Positions 1 to 9,475 of a DNA stretch of 64,000 nt are shown here, piece after piece. Location: contig NZ_JACSPY010000001.1 in NCBI RefSeq assembly GCF_014836885.1, positions 124,001 to 188,000 of the forward strand, written 5' to 3'. Made by a program: the position numbers and the translations under genes. The DNA is from Brevibacterium gallinarum (lineage in GTDB: Bacteria; Actinomycetota; Actinomycetes; Actinomycetales; Brevibacteriaceae). The notes under the pieces were generated by a model, which saw nothing but the letters and a program-made list of their open reading frames with translations, did not search any database and was not told where the DNA came from. Position 1 is the first letter of the stretch, and every line of letters starts with the position of its first letter.

Positions 1-90
1 TCGGAAGAAGTGGCACGCGAGGCCCTGCGCCTGGCCATCCACAAGCTTCCGCTCAAGGCTCGCATCGTGTCGCGTGAAGGTGGTGAATGA
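1..90 (+). CDS. rplP: 50S ribosomal protein L16, 3' end only
   Basis: The frame open from base 1 encodes the last 29 residues of L16, including the typical stretch [19 protein letters not shown], and stops with TGA at 88-90. L16 sits near the A-site tRNA elbow in the large subunit. The 5' part of the gene lies outside the window. The stop overlaps the ATG of rpmC (ATGA), so the two are translationally coupled, as is usual for the end of the S10-type operon. Confidence 0.95.
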   Translation, partial: SEEVAREALRLAIHKLPLKARIVSREGGE

Positions 91-344
91 CAATGGCGAT
101 CGGTTCCAAGGAACTCAACATGGACGCCCTCGACGGCTTCGACAATGACCGTCTTGTCGAAGAACTGAAGAAGGCCAAGGCCGAACTGTTCAACCTCCGG
201 TTCCAGTCCGCCACTGGTCAGCTCGAAAGCCACGGACGCCTCAAGGCCGTCCGGCGCGACATCGCACGGATCTACACCGTGCTGCGTGAGCGCGAGCTCG
301 AGATCCGCTCGAACCCGGCAGCTGCCAAGGAAGAGGATAAGTAA
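87..344 (+). CDS. rpmC: 50S ribosomal protein L29
   Basis: An 85-residue protein with the L29 core ([15 protein letters not shown], then [19 protein letters not shown]), a two-helix protein near the peptide exit tunnel that helps dock trigger factor and SRP. It has an N-terminal extension of about 15 residues and a short acidic tail. The ATG overlaps the rplP stop and the gene's own stop overlaps the rpsQ start (TAATG), so rplP-rpmC-rpsQ form one coupled unit. A second ATG at 93 would remove two residues; the overlap favours 87. Confidence 0.95.
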   Translation: MTMAIGSKELNMDALDGFDNDRLVEELKKAKAELFNLRFQSATGQLESHGRLKAVRRDIARIYTVLRERELEIRSNPAAAKEEDK

Positions 345-640
345 TGGCCGAGCAGAAGACTCAGCCGGCACAGGCTGAAGCCGCTCCGGAACGCGGGTCG
401 CGCAAGACCGCTCGCGGCTACGTCGTTTCGGACAAGATGAACAAGACCATCGTCGTCGAGGTCGAAGACCGCAAGATGCACCGCCTCTACGGCAAGATCA
501 TGCGCACGACGAGCAAGTTCAAGGCACACGACGAGGACAACACCGCCGGCATCGGCGACCTCGTCCGGATTGCCGAGACCCGTCCGCTGTCAGCCACCAA
601 GCGCTGGCGTCTCGTTGAAATCATCGAGCGCGCCAAGTAA
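344..640 (+). CDS. rpsQ: 30S ribosomal protein S17
   Basis: A 98-residue OB-fold protein that binds 16S rRNA early in 30S assembly. The diagnostic segments [17 protein letters not shown] and [22 protein letters not shown] are visible. The first 20 residues are a poorly conserved, Gln/Ala/Glu-rich extension common in actinobacteria. It overlaps rpmC by one base. A gap of 196 bp follows, so the transcript may be processed or attenuated before rplN. Confidence 0.96.
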   Translation: MAEQKTQPAQAEAAPERGSRKTARGYVVSDKMNKTIVVEVEDRKMHRLYGKIMRTTSKFKAHDEDNTAGIGDLVRIAETRPLSATKRWRLVEIIERAK

Positions 641-836
641 GATGGTGTGGTTTGCGCGTCGAGACACCGGTTCCACCGGTGCCTCGGCGGGCGTCCAGCT
701 CAGCTGACGCCCCATCACCCTCCCGGTCCCGCCTGATCCGCGGCGGCCACCGGGCTTGGGGCGGACATGAAGAAAACAGACGTTCCGTCAGGCTCATCAG
801 ATCGGTGAGAACCGACGCGACGACAGGAGAGAACAA
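641..836 (+). promoter_or_regulatory. rpsQ-rplN intergenic leader with two hairpins
   Basis: A 196-bp spacer inside the ribosomal block. It holds a perfect 7-bp inverted repeat with a 3-nt loop (665-681) and a second hairpin with 6-bp outer arms (690-711). No T-run follows either, so they look like processing or attenuation structures rather than terminators. The Shine-Dalgarno sequence AGGAGA at 825-830 belongs to rplN. I see no convincing ORF here. Confidence 0.4.
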
Positions 837-1205
837 GTGATCCAGCAGGAGTCGCGACTCAAAGTCGCCGACAACACCGGTGCCAAGGAGATCCTGGCCA
901 TCCGGATTCTCGGCGGTTCAGGTCGACGTTACGCCGGAATCGGCGACACCATCGTCGCCACCGTCAAGGACGCTATTCCCGGTGGCAACGTCAAGAAGGG
1001 CGATGTGGTCAAGGCCGTCATCGTCCGCACCCGCAAGGAACGCCGTCGCAATGACGGCTCGTACATTTCGTTCGACGAGAACGCAGCCGTCATCCTCAAG
1101 ACCGACGGCGAGCCCCGTGGAACCCGTATCTTCGGACCGGTCGGTCGCGAGCTGCGCGACAAGAAGTTCATGAAGATCATCTCGCTCGCTCCGGAGGTGC
1201 TGTGA
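837..1205 (+). CDS. rplN: 50S ribosomal protein L14
   Basis: A 122-residue protein starting with GTG, six bases after AGGAGA. The sequence is typical of L14 throughout: [18 protein letters not shown] at the N-terminus and [15 protein letters not shown] near the C-terminus. L14 forms an intersubunit bridge beside L19. The first gene after a 196-bp spacer, it overlaps rplX by the GTGA at 1202-1205 and opens the coupled group rplN-rplX-rplE. Confidence 0.97.
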   Translation: MIQQESRLKVADNTGAKEILAIRILGGSGRRYAGIGDTIVATVKDAIPGGNVKKGDVVKAVIVRTRKERRRNDGSYISFDENAAVILKTDGEPRGTRIFGPVGRELRDKKFMKIISLAPEVL

Positions 1206-1576
1206 GTATGGCGAACAAGCTCAAGATCAAGAAGGGCGACCTCGTCCAGGTCATCTCGGGTGCTCGTCAGGAGCGCGGCGGCGACCGCGGCAAGCAGGGC
1301 AAGGTCCTGGCCGTCTTCCCGGACACCAACCGTGTCCTCGTCGAAGGCGTCAACCGCGTGAGCAAGCACAAGCGCGCCGGACAGACCGCCTCGGGCGCAA
1401 CCGCCGGCGGCATCGAGATCCACGAAGCGCCGATCCACATTTCCAACGTCATGCTCGTCGACCCAACGGACAACAAGCCGACTCGCGTGGGATACCGCGA
1501 AGAGGTCGTTGACCGCGACGGTCGCAAGCGCACCGTGCGGGTCCGCATCTCGCGCCGGACCGGGGAGGACATCTGA
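1202..1576 (+). CDS. rplX: 50S ribosomal protein L24
   Basis: L24, an assembly initiator at the tunnel exit. The KOW motif region ([18 protein letters not shown]) lies near the N-terminus and the C-terminal SAVDP-like segment reads [16 protein letters not shown]. Two starts are possible: GTG at 1202 overlapping the rplN stop (124 aa), or ATG at 1208 giving the family-like [11 protein letters not shown] (122 aa). GGAGG at 1193-1197 is 4 or 10 bases away respectively, so the start is unresolved. The stop overlaps the rplE ATG. Confidence 0.95.
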   Translation: MSMANKLKIKKGDLVQVISGARQERGGDRGKQGKVLAVFPDTNRVLVEGVNRVSKHKRAGQTASGATAGGIEIHEAPIHISNVMLVDPTDNKPTRVGYREEVVDRDGRKRTVRVRISRRTGEDI

Positions 1577-2148
1577 TGACTGACACCACCGTGCAGAACC
1601 GTCCCCTGCCGCGTCTCAAGCAGATCTACCGCGAAGAGATCGTGGCGAAGCTGCAGGACGAATTCGGCTACGCCAACCCGATGCAGGTTCCGACGCTGAC
1701 CAAGGTCGTCGTCAACATGGGTGTCGGAGACGCCGCCCGTGACTCGAAGCTCATCGAAGGCGCGATCCGCGACCTGACCCTCATCACCGGTCAGAAGCCG
1801 GTCGTGACGAAGGCCAAGAAGTCGATCGCCCAGTTCAAGCTGCGTGAAGGACAGCCCATCGGCGCACACGTCACCATGCGCGGCGCCCGCATGTGGGAGT
1901 TCCTCGACCGCGTCGTCTCGCTGGCACTGCCGCGCATCCGCGACTTCCGCGGACTCTCGGACCGCCAGTTCGACGGCAACGGCAACTACACGTTCGGCCT
2001 GACCGAGCAGTCGATGTTCCACGAGATCAACCAGGATGCCATCGACCGCGTGCGCGGCATGGACATCACGGTTGTCACCACCGCCAAGACCGACGACGAA
2101 GGCCGTGCGCTGCTCCGCCACCTCGGCTTCCCGTTCAAGACCAACTAA
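1576..2148 (+). CDS. rplE: 50S ribosomal protein L5
   Basis: A 190-residue 5S rRNA-binding protein of the central protuberance. The conserved segments [33 protein letters not shown] and [20 protein letters not shown] are all present and the length is normal. The ATG overlaps the rplX stop. In many bacteria rpsN (S14) follows rplE; here a 66-bp spacer leads directly to rpsH, so S14 must be encoded elsewhere. Confidence 0.97.
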   Translation: MTDTTVQNRPLPRLKQIYREEIVAKLQDEFGYANPMQVPTLTKVVVNMGVGDAARDSKLIEGAIRDLTLITGQKPVVTKAKKSIAQFKLREGQPIGAHVTMRGARMWEFLDRVVSLALPRIRDFRGLSDRQFDGNGNYTFGLTEQSMFHEINQDAIDRVRGMDITVVTTAKTDDEGRALLRHLGFPFKTN

Positions 2149-2214
2149 GCACTACGTTGCAGGTCCGGCCGGACATCCGGCAGGAAACCGCAACGAGGAA
2201 GGGCAGAAGCCCAC

Positions 2215-2613
2215 ATGACAATGACTGATCCCGTCGCAGACATGCTCACGCGTCTGCGCAACGCCAACTCGGCGTATCACGAGGATGTAAGCATGCCCTA
2301 CAGCAAGCTGAAGTCCAGCATCGCCGAGATCCTCAAGGCAGAGGGCTTCATCGCAGACTGGAGCGTCGAAGACGCCGAAGTCGGCAAGAAGCTCATGCTC
2401 GACCTGAAGTTCGGTCCGAACCGCGAGCGTTCGATCGCCGGCCTGCGCCGCATCTCGAAGCCGGGTCTGCGGGTCTACGCCAAGTCCACCAACCTCCCGA
2501 AGGTCCTCGGTGGTCTGGGCATCGCGATCCTGTCGACCTCCTCGGGTCTGCTGACTGACAAGCAAGCCGCAAAGAAGGGCGTGGGCGGAGAAGTCCTCGC
2601 CTACGTCTGGTAA
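2215..2613 (+). CDS. rpsH: 30S ribosomal protein S8
   Basis: A 132-residue central-domain 16S rRNA-binding protein; in enterobacteria it is also the translational repressor of the spc operon. It begins [18 protein letters not shown] and ends with the S8 signature region ([20 protein letters not shown]). The 66-bp spacer before it contains no rpsN. rplF follows after 17 bp. Confidence 0.97.
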   Translation: MTMTDPVADMLTRLRNANSAYHEDVSMPYSKLKSSIAEILKAEGFIADWSVEDAEVGKKLMLDLKFGPNRERSIAGLRRISKPGLRVYAKSTNLPKVLGGLGIAILSTSSGLLTDKQAAKKGVGGEVLAYVW

Positions 2614-2630
2614 GGGAAGGAGAGCAAGCA

Positions 2631-3167
2631 ATGTCACGTATTGGCAAGCAGCCGATCTCCGTTCCGTCTGGTGTTGAGGTCAACATCAACGGCCCCGAGC
2701 TCGACGTCAAGGGACCGAAGGGCAATCTCTCGGTCACCATCCCGGAGCCCATCTCGGTGAAGCTCGACGACGGCACGCTGACCGTCGAGCGCCCCAACGA
2801 TGAGCGCGAGTCCCGTGCCCTGCACGGCCTGACCCGCACCCTGATCAACAATCAGATCATCGGCGTCACCGAGGGCTACTCCAAGCAGCTCGAGATCGTC
2901 GGCACCGGTTACCGCGTGCAGGCCAAGGGCCAGAGCCTCGAGTTCTCCCTCGGCTACAGCCACACGATCACCGTCGAACCGCCGGAGGGCATCACCTTCC
3001 AGGTCGAGGGATCGAACAAGGTGACCGTCACCGGCATCGATAAGCAGCTCGTCGGAGAGACCGCAGCGAACATCCGCAAGCTGCGCAAGCCGGAGCCCTA
3101 CAAGGGCAAGGGCGTGCGCTACGCCGGCGAACAGATTCGCCGCAAGGTTGGAAAGGCTGGTAAGTAA
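2631..3167 (+). CDS. rplF: 50S ribosomal protein L6
   Basis: A 178-residue protein of two repeated L6 folds near the GTPase-associated centre. It starts [17 protein letters not shown] and carries the C-terminal signature [19 protein letters not shown]. The ATG follows AAGGAG closely. The stop is two bases before rplR, so the two are probably co-translated. Confidence 0.97.
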   Translation: MSRIGKQPISVPSGVEVNINGPELDVKGPKGNLSVTIPEPISVKLDDGTLTVERPNDERESRALHGLTRTLINNQIIGVTEGYSKQLEIVGTGYRVQAKGQSLEFSLGYSHTITVEPPEGITFQVEGSNKVTVTGIDKQLVGETAANIRKLRKPEPYKGKGVRYAGEQIRRKVGKAGK

Positions 3168-3169
3168 TC

Positions 3170-3550
3170 ATGGCCTTCGGAATGAAGAAGAGCTACGGCA
3201 AGGGCAAGGCTGCCGCTCGTGCCCGCCGCCACGCTCGCCTGCGCAAGCACATCTCCGGCACCGCCGAACGTCCGCGCCTCGTCGTGAACCGTTCGTCGCG
3301 GCACATGTTCGTCCAGGTCGTCGACGACTCCGTCGGCAAGACGCTCGCCTCGGCCTCGACCATGGAAGCCGATCTGCGCGCATCGAGCGACGACAAGACC
3401 GCAAAGGCTCGCAAGGTTGGCGAACTCGTCGCCGAGCGTGCGAAAGCAGCCGGTATCGAGGCTGTCGTGTTCGACCGTGGCGGCAACGCCTACCACGGCC
3501 GCGTGGCAGCGATCGCCGAGGGTGCCCGTGAAGGAGGACTGTCCCTGTGA
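3170..3550 (+). CDS. rplR: 50S ribosomal protein L18
   Basis: A 126-residue 5S rRNA-binding protein. The basic N-terminal half contains [20 protein letters not shown]; the C-terminal half ends in [24 protein letters not shown], the standard L18 ending. Length is normal. Its stop overlaps the GTG start of rpsE by four bases. Confidence 0.97.
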   Translation: MAFGMKKSYGKGKAAARARRHARLRKHISGTAERPRLVVNRSSRHMFVQVVDDSVGKTLASASTMEADLRASSDDKTAKARKVGELVAERAKAAGIEAVVFDRGGNAYHGRVAAIAEGAREGGLSL

Positions 3551-4206
3551 GCACTGAAGAGAACAAGGACCAGCAGGTCACCAGCACCGAGAACACCGCC
3601 AAGCAGGACGATCAGCGCGGTCGCGGCCGTGGCCGCGGACGCGGTGACGGCGGCGGACGTCGGGGCGGTCGTGGAGACCGTGACGACAAGAACCAGTTCA
3701 TCGAGCACGTCGTGACCATCAACCGTGTGTCGAAGGTCGTCAAGGGCGGACGTCGTTTCTCGTTCACCGCTCTCGTCGTCGTCGGCGACGGTGACGGCAT
3801 GGTCGGCATGGGCTACGGCAAGGCGAAGGAAGTTCCGGCCGCCATTGCCAAGGGTGTCGAGGAGGCGAAGAAGAACTTCTTCCGCGTCCCGCGCATCCAG
3901 AAGACCATCCCGCACCCGGTGCAGGGCGAAGACGCCGCCGGCGTCGTCCTCCTGCGTCCGGCCGCACCGGGCACCGGTGTGATCGCCGGTGGTCCGGTCC
4001 GCGCCGTCCTCGACTGCGCTGGCATCCACGACATCCTCTCGAAGTCCCTGGGCTCGGCCAACGCGATCAACATCGTGCACGCGGCCATCGCCGCCCTCAA
4101 GGGCCTCGAGCGTCCTGAGGAAGTGGCAGCACGCCGCGGACTCCCGGTCGACGAAGTTGCACCGCACGCCATGCTGCGGGCAGCCGAAAGCGGGGCGAAC
4201 GCGTGA
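3547..4206 (+). CDS. rpsE: 30S ribosomal protein S5
   Basis: A 219-residue S5, a decoding-fidelity protein at the mRNA entry channel. The first 45 residues are an RG-rich actinobacterial extension ([20 protein letters not shown]). The double-stranded RNA-binding domain follows ([19 protein letters not shown]), then the C-terminal ribosomal S5 fold. GTG start overlaps rplR; the stop TGA at 4204-4206 overlaps the rpmD ATG at 4206. Confidence 0.97.
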   Translation: MSTEENKDQQVTSTENTAKQDDQRGRGRGRGRGDGGGRRGGRGDRDDKNQFIEHVVTINRVSKVVKGGRRFSFTALVVVGDGDGMVGMGYGKAKEVPAAIAKGVEEAKKNFFRVPRIQKTIPHPVQGEDAAGVVLLRPAAPGTGVIAGGPVRAVLDCAGIHDILSKSLGSANAINIVHAAIAALKGLERPEEVAARRGLPVDEVAPHAMLRAAESGANA

Positions 4207-4388
4207 TGGCACAGCTGAAGATTACCCAGGTCAAATCGACAATCGGTGGCAAGCAGAACCAGCGCGATACGCTGCGGACCCTCGGTCTCAAGCGGATCAA
4301 CGATTCTGTCACGCGTGAGGACAGCCCGGAAGTCCGCGGCATGGTCAACGTCGTGCGCCACCTGGTCACATGTGAAGAGGTGGACTGA
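4206..4388 (+). CDS. rpmD: 50S ribosomal protein L30
   Basis: A 60-residue L30 ([20 protein letters not shown], then [12 protein letters not shown]). I prefer ATG 4206 because it gives the family N-terminus and overlaps the rpsE stop; an in-frame GTG at 4203 would add one Met. rplO follows after one base. Confidence 0.96.
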   Translation: MAQLKITQVKSTIGGKQNQRDTLRTLGLKRINDSVTREDSPEVRGMVNVVRHLVTCEEVD

Positions 4389-4389
4389 A

Positions 4390-4842
4390 ATGGCAGATGA
4401 GAAGGCACTCAAGCTCCACCATCTGCGTCCTGCTCCCGGCTCCAACACCGCCAAGACCCGCGTGGGTCGCGGTGAGGCGTCGAAGGGCAAGACCGCCGGT
4501 CGCGGCACCAAGGGCACCAAGGCCCGCTACCAGGTGCCGCACGGCTTCGAAGGTGGACAGACCCCGCTGCACATGCGCCTGCCGAAGCTGCGCGGCTTCA
4601 AGAACCCGAACAAGGTTCACTACCAGGTTGTCAATCTCGACAAGCTGTCGTCGCTCTTCCCCAACGGCGGAGACGTGACGGTTGAAGACCTCGTCGCCAA
4701 GGGCGCTGTGCGCGCCAACCAGCCGGTCAAGGTGCTCGGCACCGGAGAGATCTCCGTGGCCGTCAACATCACCGCTGACAAGTTCTCCGGCTCCGCAGCC
4801 GAGAAGATCGCAGCGGCCGGCGGCTCGACCACGACGCGCTGA
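4390..4842 (+). CDS. rplO: 50S ribosomal protein L15
   Basis: A 150-residue L15 starting at ATG 4390 ([18 protein letters not shown]), with the glycine-rich rRNA-binding motif [20 protein letters not shown] and [19 protein letters not shown]. The frame stays open upstream through rpmD, but that extension is rpmD read in another frame. L15 ends this part of the block: a terminator and a new promoter separate it from secY. Confidence 0.96.
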   Translation: MADEKALKLHHLRPAPGSNTAKTRVGRGEASKGKTAGRGTKGTKARYQVPHGFEGGQTPLHMRLPKLRGFKNPNKVHYQVVNLDKLSSLFPNGGDVTVEDLVAKGAVRANQPVKVLGTGEISVAVNITADKFSGSAAEKIAAAGGSTTTR

Positions 4843-4882
4843 GGATCCGTCCTCGCCGTCTGCAGAGCCTCGCTCTGAGATG

Positions 4883-4917
4883 AAGAGGGAGGTCCGCCAC
4901 GTGCGGGCCTCCCTCTT
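4883..4917 (+). terminator. Hairpin terminator after rplO
   Basis: A 15-bp inverted repeat (4883-4897 with 4903-4917, one G-U pair) around a 5-nt loop, 40 bp after the rplO stop. There is no long T-run, only CTTATC, as is common for actinobacterial terminators. It probably ends or attenuates the ribosomal transcript ahead of secY. Confidence 0.75.
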
Positions 4918-4975
4918 ATCGTCTCCGGCCACGGCAGCCGAGCCCTGTCTCCGCGCCGAAATTCTCGCTTTCCGA

Positions 4976-5004
4976 TTGCTCTCTGGCAGGCGAGTCCTGA
5001 TAAG
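4976..5004 (+). promoter_or_regulatory. Putative secY promoter
   Basis: TTGCTC (4976-4981) and GATAAG (4999-5004) are separated by 17 bp, about 95 bp before the secY start and downstream of the rplO terminator. This would give secY-adk-map their own transcript. Confidence 0.5.
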
Positions 5005-5098
5005 GTCGGTCAGGTACTCAAAGACTTGAACGTATTCTCGGGCCCGTGAGCAGCCACTGCTGCCTGCCTGCCCGAGGTGAAGATCCCCAGGAGGACGC

Positions 5099-6400
5099 TT
5101 GCTCGGCGCAATTGGGCGGGCTTTCAAAACGCCCGATCTGAGGAACAAACTCCTCTTCACTCTCGGCATCGTTGTGCTCTACCGCATCGGCGTCTTCATC
5201 CCAGCCCCCGGCATCGACTACGGGCAGGTGCAGGAATGCGTCGCCTCCCCGCAGATGACGCAGGGTGCCTTCGGGCTCATCAATCTCTTCAGCGGCGGTG
5301 CGCTGCTGCAGCTGTCGATCTTCGCGCTCGGCATCATGCCCTACATCACCGCCAGCATCATCACCCAGCTGCTGCGTGTGGTGATCCCGCGCTTCGAGGC
5401 CCTCCACAAGGAAGGCGCCTCCGGTCAGGCGAAGCTGACCCAGTACACCCGCTACATGACGATCGGCCTCGGCCTGCTCAACGCGACGACCCTCGTGACG
5501 ACTGTGCGCTCCGGTGCGCTCTTCGGCGACGTCGTTGCCTGTCAGAACCTCATCGTCAACGACACCTGGTGGGGCATCGGCATCATCGTTCTGACGCTGA
5601 CCGCCGGCACCGGCCTCATCATGTGGATGGGCGAGCAGATCACCGAACGCGGTGTCGGCAACGGCATGTCGCTCATGATCTTCACCGCCGTGGCCGCAGG
5701 CTTCCCGGCCTCCTTCGGCGGTATCCTGCGCACCCAGGGCATCGACATCTTCGCCATCGTGCTCCTCGTCGGCCTGGCGATCGTGACCCTCGTCGTGTTC
5801 GTCGAGCAGTCCCAGCGCCGCATCCCGGTCCAGTACGCCAAGCGGATGGTCGGCCGCCGCATGTTCGGCGGCACCTCCACCTACATCCCGATCAAGGTCA
5901 ACCAGGCCGGTGTCATCCCGGTGATCTTCGCCTCATCGGTGCTGTACCTGCCGAGCCTCATCTCGCAGTTCGGCGACCCGGAGTCGCCGTGGGTGCAGTG
6001 GATCAACAAGTACTTCACCTCCGGTGACCACCCGCTGTACATGGCGGTGTACTTCCTGCTCACGATCTTCTTCGCCTACTTCTACGTCGCGATCACCTTC
6101 AACCCCGAAGAGGTCGCCGACAATATGAAGAAGTACGGCGGCTTCATCCCCGGCATCCGCGCCGGCAAGCCGACCGAGCGCTACCTCAGCTACGTGCTCA
6201 CCCGCATCACCTTCCCCGGTTCGCTCTACCTCGCGGTCATCGCGATGATCCCGCTCATCGCACTCGTCCTCATCGGCGCGAACCAGGACTTCCCGTTCGG
6301 CGGCACCTCGATCCTCATCGTCGTCGGCGTCGGCCTGGAGACGGTCAAGCAGATCGACTCGCAGATGCAGCAGCGCCACTACGAAGGCCTGCTGCGCTGA
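5099..6400 (+). CDS. secY: Preprotein translocase subunit SecY
   Basis: The 433-residue channel subunit of the Sec translocon, with ten expected membrane segments. Family features include LRNKLLFTLGIVVLYRIGVFIP, the plug and TM2 region (LINLFSGGALLQLSIFALGI), QLLRVVIPRFE, and the cytosolic loop before the last segments (KKYGGFIPGIRAGKPTERYL). The start is TTG at 5099, preceded by AGGAGG (5089-5094) with 4-nt spacing; no ATG or GTG gives the conserved N-terminus. adk and map follow in the same direction. Confidence 0.96.
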   Translation: MLGAIGRAFKTPDLRNKLLFTLGIVVLYRIGVFIPAPGIDYGQVQECVASPQMTQGAFGLINLFSGGALLQLSIFALGIMPYITASIITQLLRVVIPRFEALHKEGASGQAKLTQYTRYMTIGLGLLNATTLVTTVRSGALFGDVVACQNLIVNDTWWGIGIIVLTLTAGTGLIMWMGEQITERGVGNGMSLMIFTAVAAGFPASFGGILRTQGIDIFAIVLLVGLAIVTLVVFVEQSQRRIPVQYAKRMVGRRMFGGTSTYIPIKVNQAGVIPVIFASSVLYLPSLISQFGDPESPWVQWINKYFTSGDHPLYMAVYFLLTIFFAYFYVAITFNPEEVADNMKKYGGFIPGIRAGKPTERYLSYVLTRITFPGSLYLAVIAMIPLIALVLIGANQDFPFGGTSILIVVGVGLETVKQIDSQMQQRHYEGLLR

Positions 6401-6526
6401 TCGCCGCGGGCGCGGTGCCCGCCAGGGCCGCCGTGCCCGAGGCGGTGGGCGCCCAGGTGCCCCCGCCGCCGGATCGGCCGGCTGACCGGTCGTAGAATGG
6501 GGGCACACTCCTATGAAAGGAAGCAC

Positions 6527-7096
6527 ATGAGCGTACGCATCATCCTCATCGGCCCGCCCGGTGCCGGCAAAGGCACCCAGGCCGCCAAGCTGAGCGAGAA
6601 GCTCGGAATCCCGGCGATCTCGACCGGTGACATCTTCCGCGCCAACGTCGCCGGAGAGACCGAACTCGGCAAGACCGCCAAGCGGTACATGGACGCCGGC
6701 GAGTATGTGCCCGACGAGGTCACCAACTCGATGGTCCAGGATCGCCTCGGACAGGATGATGCGAAGGCGGGCTTCCTGCTCGACGGCTACCCGCGCACCG
6801 AGGCGCAGGTCGCCGAACTCGACCGCATGCTCGAAGGCATGGGGGAGAAGCTCGATCACGTCGTTGAGCTCACCGCAGACACCGACGAGGTCGTCGAGCG
6901 TCTGCTCGCCCGCGCCCAGCTGCAGGGCCGCAGCGACGACACCGAGGACGTCATCCGGCACCGTCTCGACGTCTACGCCGAGCAGACCCAGCCGCTGACC
7001 GACATCTACGCTGAGCGCGGCCTGCTGCGCCGGGTCGACGGACTCGGCGAGGTCGACGCCATCACCGATCGCATCCTCAAGGCCATCGACGCCTGA
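6527..7096 (+). CDS. adk: Adenylate kinase
   Basis: A 189-residue enzyme catalysing ATP + AMP = 2 ADP. The P-loop GPPGAGKGTQAAKL lies at residues 8-21, the AMP-binding ISTGDIFR at about 29-36 and LLDGYPRT at about 84-91. It is the short form: the region after LLARAQLQGRSDD lacks the 27-residue LID insertion. The start at ATG 6527 follows AAAGGAAG; an in-frame ATG at 6497 would add ten unconserved residues. The stop overlaps the map ATG. A TAGAAT box at 6493-6498 could be a -10 element, so adk-map may have an internal promoter. Confidence 0.96.
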   Translation: MSVRIILIGPPGAGKGTQAAKLSEKLGIPAISTGDIFRANVAGETELGKTAKRYMDAGEYVPDEVTNSMVQDRLGQDDAKAGFLLDGYPRTEAQVAELDRMLEGMGEKLDHVVELTADTDEVVERLLARAQLQGRSDDTEDVIRHRLDVYAEQTQPLTDIYAERGLLRRVDGLGEVDAITDRILKAIDA

Positions 7097-7965
7097 TGTT
7101 CGGACCGCGCCTGGAGTTCAAGACCCCGGCACAGATCAGGACCATGCGCAAAGCTGGTCTGGTCACACGGGCGGCCCTCGAGGCCGCCCGTGCGGCGTGT
7201 GTGCCCGGTGCCACCACCGCCGATGTCGACGCTGCCGGCGCCCGCGTCATCGCCGAGGCCGGCGCACGCTCGAACTTCAAGGGCTACCACGGATTCCCCG
7301 GCACGCTGTGCGTATCGGTCAATGAGGAGATCGTCCACGGGATTCCCGGCGACCGAGTGCTCGAAGCCGGTGACATCGTCTCGATCGACGGCGGCGCGAT
7401 CGTCGGCGGCTTCCACGGCGATTCGGCCATCACCGTCTTCGTCGGCGGCGCAGAAGCCGCCAGCGCGGAGGACCGGGAGCTGTCACGGGTGACCGAGGCG
7501 GCCATGTGGGCCGGCATCGCCGCCTTCGCCACCGCCACCCGCGTCGGAGAGATCGGGGCCGCGATCGAGGAGGCCGTCGACGACCTCGGCAGCGCAGCCG
7601 CCCTCAGCCAGACGCTGGGCACCGAGCGTTCGCGCGGCTTCGGCCTCATCATGGAGTACACCGGCCACGGCATCGGATCCCAGATGCACATGGAACCCGA
7701 AGTGCTCAACTACGCAGCCAAGCAGCTCGGGCCCAAGATCAAACCCGGACTCGTGCTGTGCATCGAGCCGATGCTCACCGCCGGCTCTGCCGCATCCGAA
7801 GTGCTTGAAGACGACTGGACCGTCGTGACAAAGGACGGCTCACACGCCTCGCACTGGGAACACGCCGTCGCCCGGCACTCCGGCGGCATCTGGGTGCTCA
7901 CGGCACCCGACGGGGGAGCAGCCGGGCTGGCGCCCTACGGCATCACTCCAGTTCCGCTGGACTGA
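7096..7965 (+). CDS. map: Methionine aminopeptidase type I
   Basis: A 289-residue MetAP that removes N-terminal Met from nascent chains. Metal ligands are visible in SIDGG (Asp), FHGDSAIT (Asp), GHGIG (His), CIEPM (Glu) and WEHAVARH (Glu). The catalytic His is in FKGYHGFPGTLCVSVNEEIVHGIP. The ATG overlaps the adk stop. The last codons and the TGA lie inside an 18-bp tandem repeat that continues downstream. infA often follows map, but here 5.9 kb of other genes intervene. Confidence 0.96.
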   Translation: MFGPRLEFKTPAQIRTMRKAGLVTRAALEAARAACVPGATTADVDAAGARVIAEAGARSNFKGYHGFPGTLCVSVNEEIVHGIPGDRVLEAGDIVSIDGGAIVGGFHGDSAITVFVGGAEAASAEDRELSRVTEAAMWAGIAAFATATRVGEIGAAIEEAVDDLGSAAALSQTLGTERSRGFGLIMEYTGHGIGSQMHMEPEVLNYAAKQLGPKIKPGLVLCIEPMLTAGSAASEVLEDDWTVVTKDGSHASHWEHAVARHSGGIWVLTAPDGGAAGLAPYGITPVPLD

Positions 7966-8020
7966 CCGGTGCCGGTGGACTGACCAGTTCCACTGGACTG
8001 ACCGGTGCCGGTGGACTGAT
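7949..8020 (+). repeat. 18-bp tandem repeat, four units, across the map stop
   Basis: Units at 7949-7966, 7967-7984, 7985-8002 and 8003-8020 share GGTG/TCYNNTGGACTGA-like sequence; units 1 and 3 differ by one base and units 2 and 4 differ only at the last base. It therefore looks like a 36-bp duplication of an older 18-bp duplication. Each unit carries the in-phase TGA that ends map in unit 1. Confidence 0.85.
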
Positions 8021-8045
8021 GCCTGCGGGCGCGACCGGTCCGGCC

Positions 8046-9191
8046 TCAGCGCTGCCGGACGGCGCGGCCGATCCGCTCGACGATCTCCGTGAGGATCGGC
8101 GCCGGCGTCGCCATATTCACCCGCACACAGCCGGCCCCCACCTGGCCGCACTCCTGTCCGTTCGTCAGCGACACCTCGGCGTGGGAGCGCAGGAATGCCG
8201 CAGCATCCTCGCCGATGTCATAGGCGCGCAGGTCGAGCCACGCGATGTAGGTGCCCTGCGGCACCAGGTAGGACGCCTTCGGCAGATGCGTGTCCACCAG
8301 CTCGGCCATGAGCTTGCGGTTGCCGTCGAGGTAGTCGATGAACCGGGCCAGCCATTCGTCGCCGTCGCGGTAGGCCGCTGTCGTGGCGACCAGGCCCGGG
8401 TTCGCTGCCGCGCCTGAGACGAAGCGCGCCCGGTCCCGGTAGACGTCCCGGTGCGCGGGATCGGTGAACAGCACCTGCGCGCACTTGAGACCGGGGGTGT
8501 TGAACGCCTTCGAACACGACGTCGCGGTGATCGTGTGCCGGCCCGCCGCCTCGGACACGGTGGCGTAGGGAATGTGCCCAGCGCTGTCGAAGACGAGCGG
8601 GGCGTGGATCTCATCGGAGAACACGAGTGCGCCGTTCTTCTCGATGAGCTCGGCGATCTGCTCATGCTCAGCACGTGTGTAGACCTTGCCGACCGGATTG
8701 TGCGGATTGCAGTGCAGGAACACCGCCCCGGGTTCGAGTGCGGCATCGAGGGCGTCGACGTCGATCTCCCAGTCATCTGCGGTGCGGATGAGCGGCACCT
8801 CGCGCACCACCCGGTCGCGGGTCGCCGGAGCGATGAAGAACGGCATGTACGCCGGGGTCAGCAGCACGACCGGGGCTTCCGGCGGTGAGAACAGGTCGAG
8901 CGTGGCCAGCAGAGCTGAGAGAACGTCAGGGGCGAAGTCGATATCGTCTGCCGGAATGCTCCAGCCGTAGCGGCGCGCATGGAAGTCAGCGGTGGCCTGC
9001 CGTGCATCGGCGTGCATCGCCTGGGGCGCGTACGTGAAGAGCTCCTTGGCGGTCAGCTCTTCGAGTGCTGCGTGGACCGCCGGTGCGGTGCCGAAGTCGG
9101 CCTCTGCGATGAACGCCCCCAGCGTCCCCGGGAACGTCGTCCACTTCACCGAACCGCGTTCGACGAGCTCCGCGGGCGTGTATTCCTTCAC
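8046..9191 (-). CDS. MalY/PatB-type PLP-dependent C-S lyase or aminotransferase
   Basis: A 381-residue class I/II aminotransferase-fold enzyme of the MalY/PatB group (cystathionine beta-lyase-like). The PLP lysine is in TSCSKAFNTPGLK and the ring-stacking and substrate residues are in LHCNPHNPVGKVY and SDEIHAPLVFD. Such enzymes cleave cystathionine or cysteine conjugates to pyruvate, ammonia and a thiol; a true aminotransferase role cannot be excluded. GTG start at 9189-9191 is preceded by AAAGGAAG. It is transcribed away from the exopeptidase gene and converges on map. Confidence 0.85.
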   Translation of the reverse strand: MKEYTPAELVERGSVKWTTFPGTLGAFIAEADFGTAPAVHAALEELTAKELFTYAPQAMHADARQATADFHARRYGWSIPADDIDFAPDVLSALLATLDLFSPPEAPVVLLTPAYMPFFIAPATRDRVVREVPLIRTADDWEIDVDALDAALEPGAVFLHCNPHNPVGKVYTRAEHEQIAELIEKNGALVFSDEIHAPLVFDSAGHIPYATVSEAAGRHTITATSCSKAFNTPGLKCAQVLFTDPAHRDVYRDRARFVSGAAANPGLVATTAAYRDGDEWLARFIDYLDGNRKLMAELVDTHLPKASYLVPQGTYIAWLDLRAYDIGEDAAAFLRSHAEVSLTNGQECGQVGAGCVRVNMATPAPILTEIVERIGRAVRQR

Positions 9192-9366
9192 CTTCTGCTT
9201 CCTTTCCTCGGCGTCATTGCCTGTGCGGCGGCCAGCTGGCCAGCAACCAGCCTAGCGCCAGGCGACCAGCCCAGCGACTTCGCGCATCCGCCGGCTGAAG
9301 CTGCGGCGGCGCGAACCATCTGCAGGCGCGGATACCGCGCACCACGCTGCTCTGACACAGATCCGC

Positions 9367-9408
9367 CTACGACCTTAGTCGTAGTCCAGATCGCTGATCA
9401 GGAGCGAT
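9367..9408. promoter_or_regulatory. Two inverted repeats in the malY/exopeptidase divergent region
   Basis: CTACGAC and GTCGTAG are perfect 7-bp arms 4 bp apart (9367-9384). ATCGCT and AGCGAT are 6-bp arms 7 bp apart (9390-9408). They lie in the 284-bp divergent gap, 55-110 bp before the exopeptidase start, and could be operators for either gene. No regulator gene is adjacent. Confidence 0.35.
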
Positions 9409-9462
9409 GTCGGCGCATTAAAAAAGTATGAGAGTCGCATCACAAAACGATCATTTTCTGCT

Positions 9463-9468
9463 TAGGGT
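9463..9468 (+). promoter_or_regulatory. -10 box of a leaderless promoter for the exopeptidase
   Basis: TAGGGT lies seven bases before ATG 9476, the spacing expected if transcription starts at the A of the ATG. The surrounding 100 bp is AT-rich for this genome. Confidence 0.45.
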
Positions 9469-9475
9469 TATGGGT